Below are positions 11,101 to 21,621 of a stretch of DNA of 64,000 nt, in pieces; positions within the stretch are counted from its first letter, which is position 1, and every line of letters starts with the position of its first letter. The notes beneath the pieces were generated by a model, which was not told the origin of the DNA, made no database searches, and saw only the letters and a program-made list of their open reading frames with translations. The translations under genes were made by a program, and so were the position numbers. The DNA comes from Sambucus nigra (taxonomy: Eukaryota > Streptophyta > Magnoliopsida > Dipsacales > Adoxaceae). The stretch covers positions 121,271,810 through 121,335,809 of the forward strand of contig OX422220.1 of the NCBI GenBank assembly GCA_949130495.1, given 5' to 3'.

Positions 11101-14100
11101 ATTAACTTAATATGTATTTAATATATCTATATATATATATCTATTTTCTTGTGCAACTCCGCTTTTCCCCACAAACACGGGGTGGGTAGTTTGTTTGGGT
11201 TAAATGACTACAATATAGCAAATTGGAGATAGAGATGGGGGAGAGTTTTTAAGAAATCAAGAGAGATAATTGAGACAGTGAGAAGTTCGTATATAACTCC
11301 CCGCACAGGAGCATTTTTAACTGTCTTAATTTAATGACTTATAATTAAAACTAGTTTTTAGTCCTGCGCGATGTGCGGGCGGTTTGTATGGATTGTTGTA
11401 AATTATTTATGGTAAGAGTAAGTATAATTTGACTATGGAGAGCATGTAAGGAGATTGTTGTGAGAATCATGCATACCATCGGTTTGGTGGGTACAAAGTG
11501 CAAACTATGTAATACTTATACTTAGAGATCGTTGTGTGCATATTTGTTTTATTGCTACAGCACCTTATCCTATCATTATTAATATACGAAATTACAGTGA
11601 TAAAAACACACCTGTAAATATATGGTATTTAATTGTGTTTCATAGAATTGGTGACCCATATTAACTATATTTATTTTAAAATACACATAGGTTAACATAA
11701 AATCCAATCCCTATGTTCTCATTTTTGCTATAAGTTCAAATTTCAAGCAACAAAATAAATAAAAAATAAAAATAAAGACAAATGTGAGTTAATTGATTCT
11801 AGACAGTACCTGCTATCTCAAGATAAAGTAACTTAATTGCCATTTAAAAATAAAATCAATATAATTGTTCGGACAAACTTCAATAAAAAAACAATATGAC
11901 ACAAAATAACAATTTTACTACATAGTAAGAAGTAAATATATATTATCATTTTAAACAAAAAAAAATTATTAAATGCACGGATATAGTGCTAATTTTACAA
12001 TTGAATTTGTATGGAGCCCCCACCCAAAAAGAATAAAAGAAAAAAACTACAGACCCCCTAAACATTCACCAAGAGGAAACGGATACTGAATGCACAGCCC
12101 CATGCAAAAATCACCACTCTACACCTTCTCTTGTGAATTGTATCCTTACACCTTCTCAAATCCATCACCTACAACCACACAATTCCTATGTTTTCAAAAC
12201 CAAATGAAAAGAAGAAAAAAAAAGAGAAAAATAATACAATCACAGGTACCACCCATTGATCTCAAACAAAACAAAAACTTTATTAGTGAATTTCAATCAT
12301 AAGTTGTATTGGATAAAGCCTATATATTGAAACTATGGAGTTCTTAAACTAAATTACACGAGAAAAAAAATAAATCCAACAAATTATATTTTGATAAAAA
12401 ATCACCTCATTAATTCAAGCAAGGACAAATGGGTGTGACACGTGGAAGCCTATATGAGTTTGGAAATTAACTCCTATATTGTGCATTTTATAGACTAGAA
12501 TAGATATTATATACAAGGAACACGAAATCTCAATAAGTAATCTAAAAAACATCAGTCAAAAAATATTTTTTTTACTATTTTTTTTCAAAATGGTTCGCAA
12601 CTTGAATTCATTTTAGATCTTACCTGATCACACACACACAAAAAAAAACAAAAAACAAAACAAAACATATATAACGGCTAAGAGAAATGTAAATTACGTG
12701 AATGCTAACAAATGTTTCTTTGTCTTCATAGAAGATACAACAACACTTCATGTGCATTATACTGATCGTGATGTATTAAATCATCAACTACACAAACCTC
12801 TCTCTATTGCTGCTATGTTGCAAAAAAAAAAAAAATTATGTGAAACCCACTAATCAAGATATAATTAAGACAGTTAAAAATACAGGGAATCATTAGATAA
12901 TGTCGAATCCCCATTTATATAGCAAAATCACATTAAAAATCAAACTTACAAATTGCATTTGTAGTTACAATTTGATTGATTAATTGAAAGAGAGGTAGTT
13001 TGTGGCCATCGACAAACTAAGGCAAATCCTCTGCCCAATTCCAAAAGGCATCATCTTCGCTTGACTGTTTTGTCACCCATTGTTGATTTGATCTCATGGG
13101 AGAGCTTGGATTGAATTTAGGGTTCTCTATAAGTGTACCGATGGCCCATTCGGTTGTCATTTCGGTAGTTTCGGTTTCGTCGTTGAGAAGTGGAGGGTCA
13201 CTGATGTATGAGCATAGGACGCGGGCGACATTTTTATTATTCTTTCTTTTTTTTAGCCTTTCCAGCCTTTAATATAAATAGCCTTAAGAGTCTCATTTGT
13301 TAATACTTTTGAAAATTGAGAATGAGAATCTAGAGAGAAAAATTGAGAAACTCCCATGACGTTTTTTTGGTTGTTGTTGTGTAGATTAATTTTACGCTTC
13401 TGCATCTTTCATTACATCAAATTGGTATAAAAGCCAGGTTTGTTCTTGGATCAAGGATGCTTGTAGACGATTGGGACTCGGGTTGGTTTCACGCGGATGA
13501 AGTGCAAAATATCATCAAGAATCCTTATGAAACCTACCACCCGATTGCAATCCCGAAAACATAATCCTAATAACACCCGCCCCTCCCCGCCGTAAACTCC
13601 ACCCTCCCGCCGTTCGCTATTCCGTCCCGTTGATCGCAACCAGGCCTAGCTGTAAAACCCCGTCCTTCACCTAATAAAAAAAAACATCCCTGCCCCCGTT
13701 CTTCACCAAAGCAGCCCTACCCCGACTCCTTCACTATCGCGCACCACCCAAACTCTATTATGATGGTTCCCAAAGGCCAAACCCCATTTTGAAACCTCCG
13801 AATCAAATCTCAACGCAAACAAACCCCAAGAAACCCTAATTCCTAATCCACCTAAAAATTTCAGCCCTAACCCAAATTTTTCTATACTTAATTTGACAAA
13901 GAACCCCCATTCTTCCCCTAATACCCAATTTTCCTACGACAAATCCATTAGCTCGAACCAAACACCCAAATATTCAAACTCTAATGATCAAAATTCTAAA
14001 CCCAACCCTATTTGCAAAGGGTGTTCTTCATTGGGTATCCTTCCTATGCACCGCCACCAAGTGATGATGCGTGGGTTCGTACGGGCATTTTCTTTACCTG

Positions 14101-16549
14101 TTGCACTGCACGGGGGCGCATACGTATAGTGATTATTGTTTTGGGGGGGGGGGGCAGCGACAATTTGGTGGTGTAAGAGATGGTGGATAGACCGAGACTA
14201 TTGACGGAGTTTTTGATCGCCCCATGTCGTATCGGATGGTTGGGTAGTGGAGCTACGCCTCCTCCAATAGACAGTGCCGAGTTGCTTTCTCTATTGGGGA
14301 TTATCATGATGAGATTCTTTGTATTGTAGTGATATGAGAGTCTGCCACCTTTGTTGGGCAAGTCATGGCAGTTTGATCATCACAGCATGCATAATAGGCG
14401 AGCTAACTCTTATTCATTTATGCATAAAGGACTAGACTTTCTCCTTCGTCTTATGAGACCATTCTCGATGTCTTGACCTTCAGTTCTGGTGGTATCAGAG
14501 GAGTTAGTCACAGAGACCCTGGAGTCAGACTTGTGCTATGTCCTTATCAGTCCCATCACTACTTCAGAGACGGCTGTTTCCCCACGGGTTCAAAGCTTGT
14601 TGGATTTGTGTGTACCCCACCAGAATCTCATAGATATATAACATGCCATTGATTTTGTCCCTGGGGCACAACTCCCCAACCTCCCCCATTACCGTATGTC
14701 ACCTACAGAGCATGCAAATCTTCCGAGGCAGGTCATCGAGCTATGTGATAAATGGTATATACGAGAGAGTATGTCACCATGTGCAGTGCCGGTCCTTTTA
14801 GAACCAAAAAAGGATTGGCGTTAGCGGATGTGTGTTGATAGTCGGGCTGTTAACAAGATCACGATGAAATATCGATTTCCTATTCCTCGGTCAGAGGACA
14901 TGTTAGACCAACTCCACGGTGCTTGAGTTTTCTCCAAGTTGGTTGGACTTGAAGAGTGGATACCACCAGATCAGTATGAAACCCGGGACGAGTGGAAGAC
15001 TGCCTTTAAGATGAATGATGTCTTATATGACTGGATAGTGATGCCTTTCGGTCTGTCCAATGTGTCGTCTACTTTCATGAGAGTGATGACTCAGATTCTA
15101 CACCCTTTCATGGGCAAGTTTGTGTTAGTGTACTTCGATGATATATTGATTTATAGCCGATATGAGGAGGAACATCTTGATCACGTGGCTCAGGTTGTCC
15201 TACGAGTGGAGCGCTTCTTCCTCACGTTGAAGAAGTGCGCTTTCATGGTACCTTCAGTGACCTTTTTGGGTTATGTGGTTTCAGGCAAGGTTCTAAAAGG
15301 CGCGAGGCGTGGTCGAGGTGTAGAGATCAAGCCTCAAGCCTTAGGAGCCTAGGCGTAAAAAAGCGTTTTCCCTTTTTTTTATTATTTTAATTATTGGCTA
15401 GTAATATAATAAAATAATACATACCTTGAATTTTGAAAATATATCCATATGTTTGGTAGCCATCTTTCTCATATTCATGCTCCATGACCAATATTTGTCA
15501 AATAATCCTTTGTTTTAAAAAAACCCTCAAGCCTTTTACCAAGAATATAAGGCGTAGGCGATGCGTTTCTCTCAAGCCTCAAGCCTAGGTGGGCCTTTTA
15601 GAACACAGGTTTCAGGTGATGGTGTAAGGGTGGACGATGCCAAGGTTCAGGCGGTAGTTGATTGGCCTCCACCCACGTCAGTATCCCAGGTTCGCAGTTT
15701 CCATGATCTGACAGGGTTTTACCGGCGTTTTATAGTGGGGTTCAGCACCGTCATGACACCTATTACAGATTTGATAAGTACCTCTTCGAGTATTGAGTTC
15801 TGATGGACAGAGGAGGCGGATAGGATCTTCAGACGCATCAAGGAGTTATTGACCACGACACCTATCCTAGCTTTACCAGATTTTGACCAGTTGTTCACTG
15901 TCTTGCGATGGTTGCAAGACGAAAGTGGGTGTCGTTTTGAGCCAAAACGGGAAGCCGGTTGCATTTTTTAGTCAAGAGTTGACGGGAGCTGCCCTCAACT
16001 ATTCGACTTACGATTTGGAGTTCTATGCGGTAGTGAAGGCGGGAAGTTATAGTCGTCTTATCTCTTGCACTAGGAGTTCGTCATCAAATCTGATCATGAG
16101 GCCCTTCGATACCTAAATAGCCAAAGGTGTGTTAGTGATAGATACACCAAGTGGATGACATACCCCCAGAGATGCACATTCCATCTACAATTTATACTGG
16201 GGAAGGAGAACCAGTTGACTGATGCTCTTTAGCCGTAGGGCGCATGCTTTAGTGACTTTTCGGAGTTAGATTTTTAGATTTGACGAGGTTCGGGATCTCC
16301 GGGAGCGCGCCGAGTTTTTTCGTGAGGTTCCTTCTTTGAATGAATTTCCTTGTTGGGCGTCGGTCGACCGACTGTATCGTGACGTCCATGAATGGATTAA
16401 CTAGATTGCCACTACCTGTTTACTATCCAGAGACACCACAACTAAGGGAACAGGCTTGGCAAAATCAGCAGAGCGGTAAATTCCGTCCAAGGCTAAATAC
16501 GGGAGAGAGACCGATAGCAAACAAGTACCGTGAGGGAAAGATGAAAAGT

Positions 16550-16587
<38 letters not shown>

Positions 16588-17546
16588 ACCTAGGTACGCA
16601 AGTGCTCGGTCGGTGGATTTCGATCAGGGCGCCCTCGGTGTACTGACCAAACAAAGAACGCCGACACGATCTTCGCCAAGGAATTTTTACTAAAGAGCGT
16701 GTCTTGTCCCTGTTGCTTGAAAAGGAAAGAAATGTCGCGCCCACCGCCCCGTTCAGGTATTAGCTTGTGCAATCGAATATTCTAGTTTCCTTCGTGTTGC
16801 TGGAATTTCGACCACGACTTTTGCAAGGTCGGTTGAGCGATGCTTAGAAACAAGGCAAGGTCGGTTGAGCGATGCCTAAAAACAAGGCAATGTCGGCAAG
16901 ATGATGCCTTGAAATAACGCAATGTCGGTCGGGTGATGCCTAGCAACAAGACAATGTTGGTCGGGTGATCCCTACCAACAAGGCAATGTTGACACGAAAG
17001 AAACTAGAATATTCGATTGCACAAGTTAATACCTGAACGGGACGGTGGGCGCGACATTTCTTTCCTTTTCAAGCAACAGGGAGCGTGTCGAGTTTTCTTA
17101 TACGCGCGAGGTTCTCTCCCAGGAGCGCACCGAGTTTTCTCATCTGCGTGAGGTTCCTTCCTTGACCCAACCCTCAGAGCCAATCCTTTTCCCGAGGTTA
17201 CGGATTCATTTTGCCGACTTCCCTTGCTTACATTGATTCATCCACTAGAGGCTGGTCACCTAGGAGACCTGATGCGGTTTCTCATAAGGTGCCAGTGGAA
17301 TCCTTAAAGCAACATCCACCGATCCTTGGTCGGCATCATTTATGGTTGACACTGGGACGATACCTGATCGTCTTCGAGTGTTCTCGCTTCTTACGAACGA
17401 CGATTGAATTTCGTATTGACTCTCGCCGATTACGTCGGTTAGGGTCATGCGGTCTCAGCGTCGATGATGAATGCTAATTGGGAGAGTCGTTTGTGTTTCA
17501 AAGGCGCAGGCCTACATTCTATAGCCTTTAGATGACAGGCTCGGGA

Positions 17547-17590
<44 letters not shown>

Positions 17591-17591
17591 T

Positions 17592-17631
<40 letters not shown>

Positions 17632-20600
17632 ACTCGTATCTTTTTCGTCGGGACAATGGGGAGGATAAAAGCACGCACATCACCCGAAAGTGGAGCTGTG
17701 TACTTTGATCCCCCTCGTGCTCTTTAGAGAAAACTTGGCGCGCTCCCGACTGAGGCTTATCACCAAGGAAATATCGGCAAGGTGATGCTTGTGGAGTTTG
17801 GGCTGATATTTTGCAGCTTGCCAGTAGGGCAACGGAGCATCGGGCAAATATTTATTGTAGGATGATTTCTTATATAGGGGTACAACTTTATGCATTCCTG
17901 CCCTCGAGTGAAGATTATTTCGGAGGTCCACGGAGGGGAATTGTCAAGCCATTTGGGATAGGCGCGTACCCAAGCGATGCTGAGGGATCGATTTTATTGC
18001 CGACGATATGGAGGGATGCCAAAGCCTTCATTCGACGTTGCTATACTTGTCAGACGACCATCGGCACGCCAATGCCGATTTATATACTCCTTTACCGATT
18101 CCCGAAAAGTCGTGGCAGAATGTCTTGATGGATTTTATAGCGGGACTTCCTCGCACATCTAGTGGTCATGATTCCATTCTCGTGGTGGTGGACAGGTTCT
18201 CTAAGATGTCCCATTTCATACCTTGTACTCGTACAACTGATGCAAGATAGTCCATCTCCACGGGGTTCCTCGTAGTATTACGTCTAACAGGGACGTGCGT
18301 TTTACTGGGCATTTCTGGCGCACTTTATGGCGGCTCTTATGGACAGAGTTATAGTTTTCCACAACCTTCCACATCCAGGCTGACGGACAGACCGAGGTGG
18401 TCAACCGGAGTGTTGGTGATCTTTTACGATGTCTTTCTTCTGAGCCCCCACGACGATGGGATGCGATAGCGCAGGTCGAGTTTGCCTTCAACAATGCTGT
18501 TAACCGCTCTATTGGGGATGTCACTCAATATACCCCTGGACCTTGCTGAGCTTCCTCTGACGGTGCCACTTGTCCTTCAGTCGAAGAGTTTGCAGTTTGT
18601 TTGACTTCTATTCAGGCAGATTTTCGTGCTCGTTTGGAGACCACTTACGCCTCCGATAAGGAGGCCGCAGATGATCATCGCCGTTTTATATCCTATGAGC
18701 CGGGTGATTTGATTATGTTGTACCTTCAGAAAGCGTGGTGACGGGGCAATGGCAACAAACTTCTTATGCGGCGATTTACCCTATTATTTGTGTATTATTT
18801 GGGCTTTCAGGCCAAATGCTTATGAGGTGGATCTTCCCGAGGAGTTCCGTATGCATTGTATGTTCAATGTAGTGGATCTCTATCCTTTTAGAGGCACCCA
18901 TGCTCATCCGATTCCCCTTCCTCTTGCCACGACTTATTCAGTATGATCTCATGTTGATCGTGTTGAGGGGATCCTTGATTCAGCGCCTATCTCCTCATCC
19001 TCCGGTGATTGTACCCGTTATTTGCTTCATTGGTTGGGCAAACCTGAGGCAGGTACCGAGGCGACACTGCAGCATATTGGCCTGAATTTCTACCGTTGAT
19101 ATACGGAGTATATGGCATCTTCCCATGGGGAGGAGAGTGATGCAAGAGCAGAGGATGCTAGCGACATTTTTATTATTCTTTTTTTAGCCTTTCTAGTCTT
19201 TAGTATAAATAGGCTCATTTGTAAACACTTTTGAAAATTGAGAATGAGAATCTAGAGAGAAATTGAGAAACTCCCATGACTTTTTTTTAGTTGTTATTGT
19301 TATGTACATTAATTTTACGCTTCCACATCATTCATTTACGTCGTTCACAATCTCAGGGTTGGAGTGCGAATGACAGAATAATAAGAACTGCAGAGGATGG
19401 ATTTTTTTTATATATAACCAAAAGAGAGAGAGAGTTCACATCTCCCGGCTATCAGAAGAAAGATAAGAGGAAAGTTTAGGGTACTGAGGCTGCTTAAAAA
19501 GAGTAGGGGTAGATAAATGGACAGATAGAGAGGGGATGAGACCAATGGGTAGTAGAAGGGGCGACCTGATATTAGAAAGTATCTCATTGGAGTAAATAGA
19601 GCCCAATCGGCTATTGAAGGGGAAGAAAGGTTTGAAGATAAAACTATTGTGAGGGAGAAGGATAGCTGCGAGTGATACTGAGATGGAGAGTACGAGTTTG
19701 GAAAGGGTTGTAGTGGGTAACCTTCGGGAAAGAGGGATACGTAGATACGGGAGAGGGGTCATTAAATGAGGTAGAAACGGGTGGGACACGTGGAAGCCTA
19801 TATGAGTTTGGAAATTAACTCCTATTGTGCATTTTATAGAATAGAATAGATAAATTTATAATGAGATCGTCCGTGAAGATCGGGATCTCATTGATATTGT
19901 CTGAGTCGACCGAGATAGTGACGATATCGTCCGAGTCGACCTAGATCTCGCCAATATGGTTTGATTCGATCCAAAAACGCCTATTACTCAATTTGTGTCA
20001 CGGTATCGAAATAGTAGACCACGAAACCGAGTTAACTCGGCTGCGTCAATTCGGTATTGGTTGATACGTTGAATCATGATTCTCTCCCTCTTGAAAGGAG
20101 TTCACCTCGAACTCAAAGCGTATGATCGTCAACAGGTCTTCGCTATCCTTGTTGGGTCCATTGCTTGAAATAGGAGCAGATCACGAAAGTTTCAGCATAT
20201 CGGCTAGCAAGGCTACGAGTATGAGGTGTAAATCGAAGCATCAGAAGACAAGGACGTGGCCGCACCTTGGTCGGGATTCTTGTAACGAGTAATGCCAAAT
20301 GTGGGAGAGCAATCACCAAGCTAGAGGCGGACATATCCCAAACGGTATCCACAGGCGTGAGAAATTGTCTTCAAACAAATCGACAAATCCCCGGTGGAAA
20401 ACGAAGGTTTGTCATATAGAAAAGAAATTCCTACACAAAAAGTCCCCATATCTCGAAACACAATTTTTGGAGGTCTTTTTTAACAATCAAGTCCGGTTTG
20501 TACCCATAATCGTCATGTGATTAGACTTTTGCAATTATTGCATAGTTTTCCTCTTTAGCAAATGTTGCAATCGCGATCTACACTCATACTCAACTTCCGA

Positions 20601-21581
20601 TATAGCGAGTCCTATCCACTCTTTTATTTTTCCCATAATCTGTTCAAGAGTTTGTCAATAATATTCCTTCGTCTCAAAATATTCCTCCTTCAATTAAAAA
20701 AGTTGGGGAGTCCATGTCCGTAAAATAGGCTAGGGTATGTGGAGGGGCTGTTTATGGGGGAACTGAAGTGTAATTTTTGAGACTTGGGGAAAGTGGACTG
20801 CTGATTGCTGGGTCAGATCCAGTCACAGAGAGGTCGGTAGAGATTGGTGGCGGCAGGTCTGAACATCCCAGGTTGGCGGGGTAGCCGACGGCAGGTGAAG
20901 GGAGGGTCGATGCCAACTCGAACGGACACCTGAGGTTGGGGCTGCCATGGGTAGGTACAAGAATGGAGAAAGGAGAATGTGGGTAGAGAGAGTCTCTACC
21001 CATATTTTGAAACAATTCCTGTAGAGGCGAGGGTAAAGTGTTCCGGCATAGATGAGGCTGGTGGAGTTTTTGCCTAAAGGTTGCTGGAGAAATACTGGGT
21101 ATGCGCTTTAAGGTTGGGTCTATAGGCTGAGGAAGCAATAGGGATAAACGATTGCGGTATGGTGGCCGAAGTTGCAAACACTGGCTGCAGCGGGGCTGCT
21201 GTTAGTGGCGGTCAAAGTGGGAGGCAGTGGAGTGATCTGAGTCATCAAGCGGTTGACGGCTTCCTTCACGCGGTCAGATTTCTTTGCCGGTAATTTGTCG
21301 AGCTATGTTCGATGTAGGTCTGATAACATTTGATGTAAGCGCACAAATTTCACTGGACTTGTTATTTTTGATTGCTTACAATAGCCGGACAATGGCCTTA
21401 TCTATAATAATAATTAGGAAGATGCCTAAATTTAACACGACTAATAGATAAATCTGGATTAATTAAAGTTAAAAAAATTCTAATACCCGTACACATCATA
21501 TTTACCCTTAAAAAATGGAGGTATGTTAAATAAGATATATTGGAGAGACTAAATAAGCAAGTAAGTAAGTAAGTAACTAAC

Positions 21582-21621
<40 letters not shown>

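Larger units (their letters stand above)
13202..19343 (+). mobile_element. Ty3/gypsy element A (chromovirus-like, decayed)
   Basis: Two short LTRs (13202-13419 and about 19138-19343), a primer-binding site next to the 5' LTR, a purine-rich tract before the 3' LTR, and RT, RNase H and integrase remnants in Ty3/gypsy order on the plus strand. Only about 1.2 kb separates the PBS from RT; it is C-rich and shows no clear gag or protease. Flanks gtcac and ttcac are a possible decayed 5-bp target duplication. RT and integrase resemble Reina-like chromoviruses, but I saw no chromodomain. It carries three later insertions: a hAT-like element in RT, an rRNA chimera, and a Mutator-like foldback. It lies in the Rit1 intron in the sense orientation. 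Confidence 0.85.

Noticed and set aside
14044..14361. 105-codon minus-strand ORF
   Set aside because: Overlaps the region between PBS and RT of element A on the opposite strand and includes the G-run; a shadow of composition.
16388..16588. Functional rRNA gene
   Set aside because: Only about 200 bp in wrong order, with CpG decay, inside a dead retroelement.
16823..16990. CRISPR-like array (32-33-bp units)
   Set aside because: Units are contiguous tandem repeats without unique spacers, located in a plant transposon.
20752..21177. 141-codon minus-strand ORF, Pro/Ser/Leu-rich
   Set aside because: No recognisable domain, splice context or conservation signal; lies in intron DNA with locally higher GC that lowers stop frequency.
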